DNA from: Carya illinoinensis
Lineage: Eukaryota > Streptophyta > Magnoliopsida > Fagales > Juglandaceae
Length of the DNA stretch: 64,000 nt
Reading direction: 5' to 3'
Assembly: GCF_018687715.1 (NCBI RefSeq)
Contig: NC_056761.1
Location: 16,692,001 to 16,756,000, forward strand
Shown: piece by piece, positions 34,526 through 45,243 of the stretch
Layout: each line of letters opens with the position of its first letter
Position numbering within the stretch: position 1 is the first letter of the stretch
The notes under the pieces: model-generated
Told to the model about the DNA's origin: nothing
Seen by the model: the letters and a program-made list of their open reading frames with translations, nothing else
Database searches by the model: none
Made by a program: the position numbers and the translations under genes

Positions 34526-35987
34526 AATATTGAAAATAAAATATAAGTTAAAAAGCATCTCTGCTTTTGCATAAAACTTGTTCAATATTGAAAGCATCTT
34601 TGCTTTCACATAAAAATCACATTAGCTATATAAGTTATGTGACCTATGAGTTTAGGGATATATAAGTTACTGTAATCACGTCGTTGTTCATCAGTTTTAT
34701 GAAATTTGATGAATTTATTCATTGCGAGTTGAATTTATCTTCTCCTATTATTGAATCAAAAGCAAATCACAACATTTGTGACATTCTTCCTTATTATTTA
34801 GGTTCTTGAGATAGGTTTTTAGCTGTTCTAGATTTTCATATAATCTAGGTTCTTGAAAAAAATTCCTCAATGAGTCTAAATTTTCCATTGGCTTGATTTA
34901 GGCATTCTTGGGTGAGTTTTCAAATTGATTGTAGGTTCAAGGGATTCCATTCCCACGGGTTCATATCATTTGGTATCAAAGATAGGTTTCGAATCAGGTA
35001 TTCTATCTTTTAATTCTTGCATCTTTAAATTTAATTCTAGGGCTTCATTGTTCTAGGGTTGCAAAAAAAAAAAAAAAAAAAAGGGAAACGAAAATGAGGC
35101 TACCGAAATTCTTAAGGTTTTGATTTGGTTGAAATTCGCATCACCTAGGGTTTCAAAATTCTAGGGTTTCTCGCGTCTCTAAGTTTCTCAATTGCTTAGA
35201 GTGTCGTTCCATTGATTCTCTTCTACTTCATTGTCAATTCTTGTGTGTTTGAATTTAATTGCTTGATTTTCACAGTTGAATATTGCTGTTTGTGATTGAA
35301 TTAGAGAAAAGAAAAGAAAAGAAAAGAAAGGAAAATAAAAGAAAAGAGAAGAAAAGAAAAGAAAAAGTAGCATATTCAAAGGTTGCTACATAGTTACAAC
35401 AAAGAGAAAGGAAGACATTTGTTGACTAAGTTTTATCATCAAAGGGGGCTGAATACATCTTTCTAGTTGGTATCTTGTTTTTATAATTACTCTTTCCCTC
35501 GTATAAATTCCTTGAGTCTCGGGTCATTTTATTCCTTCCTTGTTTCTTGTTCTTGTTTCTTGAACCTACTGTTGGATGGAATAATACAAGGTTATATTGT
35601 CTTGATTTAATTCAACTATTCTTAAAGAACTTGAGCGGGAAAACTATTGAGGTAAAAGGTAAGAGAGTGTGAGACTATTATTGGGAAAAAAAAGCCAATT
35701 AAGAGTGAAACACGGGTGGAGTGCCATTATTTGAGTGTAAACACGTAAGGGAGTGTTTGAGGTTTTCCACTAACATTCTTTTTGTGTAGCACATTACTAT
35801 GTCTCATAGGACTGACTCATCACCAAAGGGGATGGCAGATAACTCATCCTTTGTGTTGCCAGTCATGCAACAACAATTTGAGCAGTTGAACTTGGTGTTG
35901 GATGAAGTGAGGGATATGATGGATCATCAAGAAGCGGTAATTAGAAATCTACAGGGTAGGAGAGAAGTATCAAATTTTTATCAAATT
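34526..35987 (+). mobile_element. Ty3-gypsy fragment: LTR end, PBS, leader, gag start
   Basis: The LTR 3' end (...TCATATCA, 34968) is followed by a PBS (TGGTATCAAAGATAGG, 34971 on), a T-rich leader with A-runs, then ATG 35799 opening into MSHRTDSSPKGMADNSS and LPVMQQQFEQLNLVLDEVRD. This amphipathic start is typical of gypsy gag. The frame is cut by copy B of the LTR-like repeat at 35988 and nothing of the rest of the element is found beyond 37737. Confidence 0.75.
35297..35366. repeat. (GAAAA)n low-complexity run
   Basis: Imperfect AAAAG pentamers in the gypsy leader. Confidence 0.9.
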
Positions 35988-37737
35988 ATAAAAATATAAT
36001 CTGCAAGTGTACAGAATCGTAACAAGTAGTAAAGTGTTTTAAAGAAAACGGTTATCGAACCCACAGGGAATAATTATTCTATTGAGTATTGAAATTGACT
36101 AAATTAATTACTAGTTGGAAAACCGAAATTTGAAGAATGGTTTATTTAAATTAAACTGAAGAAAAGAACATTAAAATTAAGATTTTAAAAATAATGACAA
36201 TAGATCTGGAGCATTTGACTTCATGTAGCAAATCCCACACAATTTATTCTTTCTTGTTATAGAATCCCAATTATCCCAAGTTGATTATAAAAATTCCTTA
36301 ACTATTCAATATTTTATCCTGAACAATACCAAAAATATCTCAAACTAATAACTCCATATCTCTATGTGAATTTAACTAATTGGAGACTCGTTAAGTTTTT
36401 TGAATTGTTCTTGAAAATTACACTAGTCGCAGTAAAGCATCTATGCTTTTGCTCAACTAATGATGTTTAATCCTAGAATTTTAATCACAAATCACCTCTC
36501 GGTCTCATTGCAATCTGAAAGATTGAACAATAGTTAGCTAAAAAATTGTAAGCATTAAGAGCAAGGAATAAACACTCAATCATGAAAATATTGAAAACAG
36601 AATAACTTGGAATATAAATTTTATGTTCAGTGCTAGGCTACATCAAAGCTCTAGAAAATAGAATTAGTTCATAATGAAATTAAAAATAAAAAGAATAAAA
36701 CTGGTGTTCGTTGTTGAAGTTGGTTGATGAAGCATTCGACTCTCGCCTCTGCTTTCCAGTTCCACCTTCTTGAAAGAACACTTCCAAAAATAAAAACCGG
36801 AACTTCTAAACCTAAAATCAAATGCAAAATTTGACCCCTGATTCATCCCACAAGATGGGATTAAATAGATGTCAAAACTCAAATCTAGAAACACAATAAA
36901 TGCAGCTACAATCTAGCCTAAAAATCTGGAAAATAGTTTCTAAATATAGATGTTAACATAAAAGGAAATTATCTCAAGAATATCAGAATTATCTAAAATG
37001 GAAGATTCAGTGATATGCGGCTTGATTTGTAGAGATTAGGAGGATTTGGTAGTCAATAAATTGATTATGGAACTCGGGAAGATCCCCTCGCATAGATGCT
37101 GTGTGCGCTGAATATAACTGGTTTCCTCGCCTAATCACCAAGATGTAAGGTTCTTGATTGAGATGGAAGACTCCTCTTGCCAACCAAACGAGCGGTAAAG
37201 CTGCTCGCCTTTGCTAGTTGTTGCCCACGATGTTGGTCTTTAATCGGTTTAACTAGTCACCAAGTCTTCTCGCCTATTTTGATTGCCATTGGGTCTCCTC
37301 GCCTATCGAGAGTAATGATTATTCTCTTTGCTTCCCATGGTAAAAGGCTCCTCACCCATTCCAACCGCCTAGAGACTTGTCGCCAAGTCTTTGTGGTTTC
37401 TGGTCGCTCCTTTTGGTTGCAAGTTTCTTCACCTACCGAGTGGAAAGTCTTCTTGCCTTTGGGTGAGACAAGTCTCATTGCTGCTCATGGGGCAAGTCTC
37501 CTCATCCAAATTTCATTGGCTCTCTTTAGATCTCGCTGCCTTTCATCAGTCTCAATCCTTAGTTTCTTCTTTTGTACCAAAATGTTCTCCTTTTGCACAA
37601 AATCTTCTCACTCCTTCAAATCCAAGAAAATAAATAAAAAATATGAAGAAATAAAATAAAATCAATAGTATTGAAGGGAAAATGACACTTTTCATAAATA
37701 AAAGAGTGATAAAAATCACATAAAAATAGCACTTATT
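35988..37737. repeat. LTR-like repeat, copy B
   Basis: About 1.75 kb, homologous to copy A with an extra roughly 220 bp rich in CTCGCC and GTCTCC motifs (about 37180-37500). It interrupts the gypsy gag start on its left. The sequences to the right (37738-37895) are unrelated to those after copy A, so A and B are not obviously the two ends of one element. Confidence 0.75.
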
Positions 37738-37895
37738 AGGAAGCAATATCATGTCTTTCAGCATGCCATAAGCTCCACCCTTCCCAAGGGCATAACCCAA
37801 GCTATGCCAAGACATTTGAAAATTGAGTACCAAAGTGCTCTGGCCACGTCACTGTGAAGCCCTGCTTTTCCTACACATCCAAGATAATTAATAGA
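37738..37895. other. Short unassigned stretch
   Basis: On the minus strand it reads FQMSWHSLGYALGKGGAYGM in an open frame, with no family I can name. It may be the 3' exon or flank of the cystatin-related copy 2 or a foreign fragment. Confidence 0.3.
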
Positions 37896-38213
37896 TTCAT
37901 CTATCTACCAATGAATTAATTAGAAATAGGAAAATGACAACACCATAACAATGGCTCAAAGCTATCAAGAATCAATTTGCTTTACCTCGCCATCCTCGGG
38001 GGGCTTTAGCCTAAAAGAATCTGCTGTCTCAGAGTCTAGCCCATCTAATACCACAGCTTGATACATCTTAATCTCACCTCCATCGCCAAGATCCTTGGCC
38101 ATGAAGGTTATATAATACCTGATTACCTTGGAAGCCTGACCCATAACCTTTAAGAGCTTGACAAACTCCAACTCTGCATTGGCATCCTACACACCAACCA
38201 AAGCCATCATGAA
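37896..38213 (-). pseudogene. Cystatin-related gene copy 2, exon 2
   Basis: The minus-strand frame has NAELEFVKLLKVMGQASKV, IRYYITFMAKDLGDGGEI and KMYQAVVLDGLDSETAD, then a stop after DS. It is a cystatin-fold-like strand set with a TF-AKD motif typical of plant cystatin-related proteins. The upstream part of the exon (KFMMALVGV) is followed by an in-frame TAG just before DANAEL, and exon 1 is not present upstream because a copia 3' end begins 6 bp beyond. It shares 3' flank (TAATGAATTAATTAGAAATA-type) with copy 1 at 16250, so this is a duplicated gene rather than one shared domain. Confidence 0.7.
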
Positions 38214-38218
38214 TTTTG

Positions 38219-38512
38219 TCAGAGTTGGTTCAAATGGGGCAAGAGAGTTAGTGCTAAACGGAAATGAAGAAGAAAATAGAGCATGACAGAGGTTGGAAAG
38301 AGTTCCTTTAATTGATTAATTCTATAAAAGTGTGTATATGCTATGTTGTACAGTGTCCTACTTATAGAAGGAATGGAATATTCTATACAAGAATGATAAT
38401 ACATAAATTCCCTTAAATAACTGTATATACTCCTGCTTGCTTATTTGTCATTTTCCTGATTCATTTGGCCAAGTGTTGAGCAACCTGGCAGCTTGTATAT
38501 TAGCTGGTAACA
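38219..38512 (-). repeat. Copia 3' LTR (294 bp)
   Basis: Minus-strand TGTTACCAGC...CTGACA, preceded by a polypurine tract (GTGGGGGGA at about 38513-38521). The flank AATTT (38214-38218, read plus) is the likely TSD; the same AAATT stands at the matching place in copy 1 of the cystatin-related gene (about 24358), which supports insertion there. Confidence 0.8.
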
Positions 38513-38752
38513 TCCCCCCACAAGATGGGCATAGGTATTTGCTATCTCCATCTTGGATAACAGAAAAGAAAATTGAGCTAAGAGAAATGCTTTGGTGAAA
38601 AGATCTGCAAGCTGGAATGAGGATTGGATGTTGCAAGTACGAAGAAAACCAGCTTGAATCTTGTTGCGGATAAGGTGGCAATCCATTTCTATATGTTTGG
38701 TGCGCTCGTGAAAGACCAGATTTGTAATACTCAGCCCTAAGGCCCAGCACAC
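38513..38752 (-). pseudogene. Copia RNase H C-terminus (truncated)
   Basis: It reads LVFHERTKHIEMDCHLIRNK, FLRTCNIQSSFQLADLFTKA and FSFLLSKMEIANTYAHL. NLVFHERTKHIE and QLADLFTKA are hallmark C-terminal RNase H blocks of Ty1-copia pol. Everything upstream of this is absent, as the right neighbour is a different element. Confidence 0.88.
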
Positions 38753-41410
38753 AAATGGCCTAACTTTGGAGCTTCAAATAGCAACATTTAGGTATGTTTT
38801 TTTTTTTTCTTTTCAGTTTTCCCTTCATCGTGAATTGCTCCTTCTTGTCTGTTATTCCCCAGCTCTCATCCTGAAATCTTCTCCCACTTCCTCTACCAGT
38901 TATCCCCATGTAGTTTTCTCATTTTCAAATGCCCATATCAGACTCTACATCTCACTTCTTCTTGCCACTACATTTTGCTGCGATTTTGGTGGATTTTCCA
39001 GATTTTGGGCTCTACCGAATGGTGGTAAGATCTTCTCACTCTCACACAATACTCACACCATGCTCTTTCTCTCTTTGTGGTTTTCTCTATTTCAAAAATC
39101 TAAGTTTTCACATGTATACCAGTGCGTCTTGGGTTCTCTCTGTGGGTTTCTTTGGTTGCTCTCGTTGTTAAGCCTCCTCATCGGCATGAATTTCTTAGGC
39201 AACTATAACTCTCTCTTTGAACTTCGAAATCCTTTTTTTTTTCTTTTTTGTTTGCTTTTTTCTTCTCTTGGTGTTCACTTAACCACCAGAAATATTAGTA
39301 TTTGATTTTAATTAAAGTCATCTTTGATTTTATTCATTTACTTATTTTTCATCCTTGCCATTTTTTTATTTTTTATTTTTGGCATAGCCGTATGATATCC
39401 TTATTGTTGCAAATTTTCTCGTTGCCATTTTTCCTCCAGATTATCTAGTGAACCATGGTAAGCCTCCTCGCTCTCTTTTATCCCATAAAGCCTGGAAATT
39501 CTATTACACATCGAGTAGAAGTTTTGTGCTATTATGATAATCATGAATAAATTAGGGAATTACATGAAGTGTTGGTAGGGATGTTGGTCGGATCTAGAAT
39601 TGTTGGGGCTAGAAGTTGTTGGGAATTTTATTGGGTTATGTTTAAATGGTAGGATCTATAAATGAGTTGTTTTTCTTGTATGTTGATGGTCTAGTTAAAT
39701 ATTGTAGGTTGTTTTGAGTTTTAAAGTGGTTGTTTTGTTGAGATACGATAGTGTGTATAAATACATGATAGATTGGAGTGGATGGGTGATTTATTTGAAC
39801 TGTTATATGTAACTCAGAGGTTGTTTGAAGTGGGTATTGTATTTATTCATGGATACTTGACTTTTCTGACATGTCGAGAGTAAGTTGGTTAACTAAGGAA
39901 TGGGAATATTCACTTGACGTGTAAGAGGATTACATGGCTGTTTTGATTGACTTATTTATGCATGGAGCATAGTCAATAGAATTAGTGGTGATGATTTTCG
40001 ATCATTAAAATTCATTGAATATTTTCTGATTTAGGTGGTGAAACACTTAGAGGTCAAACTCAAGACTAAGTTAACACAACTCAAAGGTTGAGGTAAGTGG
40101 GGTTCCTATGCTAGCTTTGCATAAAAAGAAAATGGAATGAGGTTGACTTTTGAAAATATGCATGTTTGTTTTTATTTTAAAGAAATCTGTAAAACAACCT
40201 CAATTAATTGTTTCGGCATTACTCATGAACTCTGTATGAAAGAGAAAGTACTTTCATCATAAATGGTGTAAACATGAGCTCATTTTTTAAATGTTTCCAA
40301 ACTTTGTAAAAAGAGCGAAAAAAGAGCTTCTTAAAGTTTTCTTATGGTTAAAATGAAGATACCTTGATTTCGTTCTGTTGAATATATGAAACGATCTAAA
40401 GCTTCTCAGTATTATGTTTTGATATAATGTGTAAGCTGAAAAACTTTGGCATGAGTTTATGATTTTACATCTGAATATGATCTGTTTCTAATGATATGTC
40501 TATTCTTATTCTGTTAAGGCCTAGCTACGAGTATAATGGTGGTTTATAACCCTACCATGGGGGTGAAACATGGAATATGGCCCAACCACGGGTATAATTA
40601 TGGTTTATAATGCTACCACAAGGGTGAAACATGGAATACAGCCCAGCCACGAGTATAATAGTAGTTTATAACCTTACCAAGGCGGTGAAGCATGGTATAC
40701 GACCCAACCACGGGTATAATTGTGGTTTATAACCCTACCACGGGGGTAAACATAGTATTTGTCCCGATGTGATGCTATGAGATGATATGAATATGATGTT
40801 TCAGATTGGATATGCCAAAGGATTTTATTTTTGGAAAAAGTTTATTTTCTAAAAAGTTTTGCTCTGATGTTTTGAAACAAGGTCTGTTTTTTGCTTTCTA
40901 AAAGAAAATGTTTTGTTTTGCATTCTGAATGTTATAAATGCTTATGTTTACATACTAGTATAGTTTCTTTGCTTACTAAGTTGTTGATAACTCATCCCCT
41001 TATCTCCATAACATTTTTTAGATGACTTTGATGATACAGCTGAAGAGTAATAGAGTATGTGGCAGGGATAGTTGTGGGTAGTGGTAGAGTACCTTGGAGT
41101 ACGAGTGCTGTTGGAAGATTTATTTATTAAGAAATTTGATTTTAGTATGTTCAAATGATTATGAAGACTTATGTATTATTGCAGTTCATTATGTTAATAG
41201 AGACATGTGGAGTAGTTGATTTATTTTATTTGGATTATGGTATTGAGGAGTCGATGAATTGATGTGTAGTTAATTATATGAGAGGAAATTTATATTTGGT
41301 TTTGGAGTGTTTGCAAATATAATTTGGATATGAAAGATATGTTAGAAAATTGTTGAAGTGTTTATCAGGTTATAAGAGCTACTCTAAACCTCTGGGATCG
41401 GGGCATTACA
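38753..41410 (+). repeat. Probable gypsy 5' LTR region
   Basis: The right edge is firm: GGGGCATTACA ends at 41410, immediately before a PBS. The left edge is not located; it lies at or after about 38760 where the copia fragment stops. It contains a T-rich stretch (38790-39260), the 62-bp minisatellite (40510-40765) and AT-rich non-coding sequence. It has no intact gene. The matching 3' LTR was not found because the element's right part is cut at about 62382. Confidence 0.55.
40510..40765 (+). repeat. 62-bp minisatellite, four copies
   Basis: Units run CCACGGGTATAATGGTGG, TTTATAACCCTACCACGG, GGGTGAAACATGGAATA with 5-15% differences between copies. It lies in the gypsy LTR region. Such arrays are known in long gypsy LTRs; the function is unclear. 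Confidence 0.9.
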
Positions 41411-41412
41411 GT

Positions 41413-41430
41413 TGGTATCAGAGACAGGTT
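41413..41430 (+). promoter_or_regulatory. Gypsy PBS (initiator tRNA-Met-like)
   Basis: TTGGTATCAGAGACAGG begins 2 bp after the LTR end. Confidence 0.85.
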
Positions 41431-41829
41431 TGAGGTTCTGCAGACTATATACAAAAGAGGTTTTGAATATCTGTGGGTTTAGGAAGTAATTCTAGATCTG
41501 AGATGTAGAAATTAGAAAACTAGGAGATGATCCTGTTGATAATTAAGGTTTTGGGGATAGGATTGAAGGATTTGGGTTCCATGAATCGTAGTCTGCAAGT
41601 TCTAATTGTGCACCTAGACTTTTGTATTGAAATGTTAAGGCATTGATTTTTTTAATGAAACTTGAGATTTCTTTTGAAGTTTGTTTTGATTAATATGTAT
41701 GTATCTAAACTATTTTTACATATATTTATCATATTATTTTACTTTCTTTCGTTTTAACATCTTACTAATTTTAAGTTTCTAGGATAGCTCATCGTTGAGT
41801 ACAAAATCTTGATGATTTGAACAAAAACA

Positions 41830-42618
41830 ACAATGAGAGGGGCTGCACATTCGAGGAATTCAATCGTACTCATTCACGCACATTTGATGGAAGGGGCGAC
41901 CCAAATGTAGCTGAGGACTAGATCCAGGATATTGAAGAGATATTCAATGTTTTGGAGTGCACTAACCAACAGAAAGTATGGTTTGTAGCTTTTAAGTTAA
42001 TCAAAGAAGTGAAAAGATGGTGGAACTCTGAGAAAGCCATCAGAGAAGCCGATGGGACTGGAGAAATGAGTTGGTCTCACTTTGAGCAAAAATTTTTTGA
42101 TCGCTTTTTCCATAGAGCGGATTGGGAAGCTAGGGCCTGAGAGTTTATGAGCTTGGTACAATGGACCATGAGAGTGCGTCAGTATGCTGCAAAATTTGCA
42201 GAGTTATCATGTTTTGCCTCATATCTGATTCCCGATGAGGAGAAGAAAACCCGAAAGTTTGAAGAGGGTTTAAATCACAAGATCTACAAATGGGTCATGG
42301 TTTTGCAAATTCAAAACTTTGCAAACTTAGTGCATAAGGCTAAGTTGGTGGAGCAAAATTTCAAGAGAGATGCTAAGCTGCAAGAATAGCGGAAGAGAGC
42401 TACCCCACAAGGATCCTCAAGCATGAATCAAGGACCATGGAAGAAAAGAAATGAGGGAGATAACTCCAGTTAGAGGCAGATACAAGGAAATCCATCGAAT
42501 AACTCTTGCAAGTTCTGTAACCTCGTGCACGCTGGGGAGTGCAGAAAGGAGGTGGGGTGATGTTTCCGTTGTGGGAATGCTGGTCATTTCATTAGAGATT
42601 GTCCATTGTTTCGGAGGT
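41830..42618 (+). pseudogene. Gypsy gag (stops; cut by a solo LTR)
   Basis: It contains RTFDGRGDPNVAED then a stop, QDIEEIFNVLECTNQQKVWF, ALKLIKE-like AFKLIKEVKRWWNSEK, HFEQKFFDRFF, a stop at about 42138, then MRVRQYAAKFAELSCFASYL and FEEGLNHKIYKWV. A CCHC knuckle CFRCGNAGHFIRDC lies at about 42560-42601. This is the retrotransposon-gag domain of plant chromovirus-like gypsy elements. Several stops kill it, and the solo LTR at 42619 separates it from protease. Confidence 0.88.
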
Positions 42619-43987
42619 TGATGAGTGCACAGAAGTGCACTCTAAATACCCTATTATTGGATTAAAATGCTAAAATGTGACTAGAAATCATAGGAATTCA
42701 TGTGTATTCTTGAATTGAGTTTATATTTACGTTGGGATACTCCTAAGCAGTTTTTTATGTTTAATTTTGGAGTTTATAAAAGAGCAAGTCAAAGCCCAGC
42801 CAAATTCAAATGAGGAATTTCATGGGGTTTGAGAGCAATTTGGATCAAGAAAAAAAATAAACAAAAATCACAAAAGGAAATTGCAAAAAGTCTAAATCTG
42901 AAATCTGCTAGGAGACAGTCTTGACATATTTTAGTATTTGACCATAACCTTTTATTCATATATCGGATTGATGAGATTATTGATGCATTAGAAAGCTATC
43001 TTAAAGGGCTATAAATTTGTCTCTAATAAGGATTTCCAAATTCGAACTCCTGAAGCACATAAGTGGCTGCCAAGATTAGTCCTAAAATTTAGATGATTTT
43101 TTTATGCTGGAAATATGAAGACATTAGGGTTTTTTTTCCTACCCTATATAAGCATATCATTAGCATGAAATGGAGGAGGAGGGGAGGCACAAGAGACAGA
43201 TTTGAAAAAAATGAGAAAATCACTTTTATGGCTGTTGTTCACTTCAGTTTTCTCTTGAGATTTTTGTTGTCCATTATATTTATGGGTAACTAAATTCTCA
43301 AGTAAGGCTAGGGATGAACTTGCATATTAGATGGTATTTTTTATTTATTTTTAATTTATGTATTTGATTTTTAATTATTAAAATTCTTTTATTTTATCAT
43401 TCTCAATTCATTATTGATGTTTTCTTCTCCGAATAATCATAGAATTTAGTCTATTTATGGATTCGGTCATGCTTTTTCTATTGAATTGATTGATTTTTTT
43501 ATTATATTTGGATCAATTATTTATCTATATTAATTTAGTTTTTTGCTGCAATATCGCAACCTGAGTATATTGTCATCATTGGATTTTCTCAATAGGAATA
43601 ATAATTTACGTATTTTAAAAGTGGTGAATAGTTTTTCAAATGGTTACATTTGGTTTAATTTTGGTATATAAATATATACCTTCCGATTGGAAATTTCGGG
43701 AATTGAGTTTTCAATTGAGTTATTCAATAAATTAAAAATAATTAAAATACCGAATTTGTGCAAAGGATTCCTGACGCTCTACTGTTCGTCAAATTTGAGT
43801 ACTTCTTCTGTTAGTAACTTTGTTTCACTTTAATTTGTATTTAAAATTAATCTTTGTTCTCTATTAATTATTTAATATTTTTCTTTAGTTTCTTTGTTCC
43901 TTTTGCTATTCTTTTAATTTATCTTCCTGTGGAATTGACACCCCAAAACTGCGATACAACTACCGCGTTATTCTTTGGGCTTAATCA
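42619..43987. repeat. Solo LTR (1369 bp)
   Basis: It runs TGATGAGTGC to CTTAATCA and is flanked by a perfect 5-bp duplication GAGGT (42614-42618 and 43988-43992). It has no internal domain, PBS or PPT, so it is what remains after LTR-LTR recombination of an unrelated element that inserted into the gypsy gag-pol junction. A T-rich AT stretch and a GACACCCCAAAACTGCGATA block near the right end mark it. Confidence 0.9.
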
Positions 43988-43992
43988 GAGGT

Positions 43993-45215
43993 CAACAAGA
44001 GGCCCAACATAGCTCAAAGCTTTGGGCCGATAAATCAGAGTAACAACCAGCGCAGATCTGTATTGGCACGAGTTTTCGCTTTGACACCAAGGGAAGCGGA
44101 GGGCAAGAATGATGTAATCATAGGTATATTCTTAGTTCCTTTCCTCTTTTGAAGGTCTTTTTGTTTGTTAAAAAATTTAGGATGAGCCATTTCAATATCT
44201 CTATGGATTATATTTGGTGTAATCACAGGAATTCTTCCCTTTTTCTTTAACAAAGCTACTATTTTGTTTGATTTTGTGGCTACTCACTCTTTTATTTCAA
44301 TGGAGTATGCCAAGTTTTGTCCTAATGAAGCATAAAGGATGGTTTATAATTTATTAGTCTCAACCCCAGCGGGAGTTTCAGTGACCTGTAGCAAGATTCT
44401 TCAAGGGTGTCCAATAGTAATTAGTGGGAGAGAAATGCCAGCTAACCTGATAGTTTTCCCTATGACTGGGTTTGATGTGATATTGGGAATGGATTGGTTA
44501 GGTTATATTTATTCCAGTATTGATTGTTTCAAGAATGAGGTGGTGTTCAAACCTCCGGAGGGTGGAGAGTTTTGGTTTATGGGATCTAGAGTACGTGTCC
44601 TCCAACCAGTTTTATCTGTTGTCCAGGTGGGTAAGTTAATACGTGATGGATGTCAGGGATATCTGACCTATGTGGTGGATGAACCAAATCAAGAATTGAA
44701 GTTAGATGACATCTAGAGTCTTTTCCTGAAAATTTGTCGAGGTTACCATCGGATCAAGAAGTAGAGTTCGCCATTGAACTAGCCCCAGGTACGGTACCTC
44801 TTTCCCAAGCCCCTTACTGGATGGCACCATCTGAGTTAGCAAAACTCAAAGATCATTTGCAAGATTTATTGGACAAAGGCTTCATCAGACCCAGTGTGTC
44901 ACCTTGGGGAGCTTTGGTTTTGTTTGTGAAAAAGAAAGATGGAACAATGAGAATGTGTATAGATTACAGAGAACTTAACCGAGTAACCGTAAAGAATAAA
45001 TACCCATTGCCCCCACATTGAGGACTTCTTTGATCAATTGCAAGGTGCACAAGCATTTTCTAAGATTGATCTCAGATCGGGTTATCATCAATTGAAGATC
45101 AAGGGAGAGGATGTGCGTAAGACAGCATTCAGAACTAGGTACGACCATTATGAATTCTTGGTCATGCCTTTTGGCTTAACTAATGCACAAGCCATATTTA
45201 TGGATCTGATGAATC
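43993..45215 (+). pseudogene. Gypsy pol: protease and first part of RT (broken)
   Basis: It resumes with ARVFALTPREAEG, then a protease block ILFDFVATHSFISMEYAKF, where the DSG of the active site is DFV, so the catalytic motif is lost. PRF continues as FPMTGFDVILGMDWLGYIYS. RT begins [76 protein letters not shown] and [20 protein letters not shown]. It is cut there by the CACTA element; the FIDD active site lies 16.5 kb away at 61787. Stops and frame changes occur at about 44338, 44716 and 45021. Confidence 0.9.
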
Positions 45216-45218
45216 TGG

Positions 45219-45243
45219 CACTACAAGAAAAACCAAGTTTTGC
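45219..45243. repeat. CACTA left terminal inverted repeat
   Basis: 25 bp, CACTACAAGAAAAACCAAGT and five more; it matches 61723-61747 on the other strand without mismatch. Confidence 0.97.

Noticed and set aside
17494..41430. tRNA-Met-like matches at 17494, 34971 and 41413
   Set aside because: They are 12-17 bp primer binding sites next to LTR ends, not tRNA genes.
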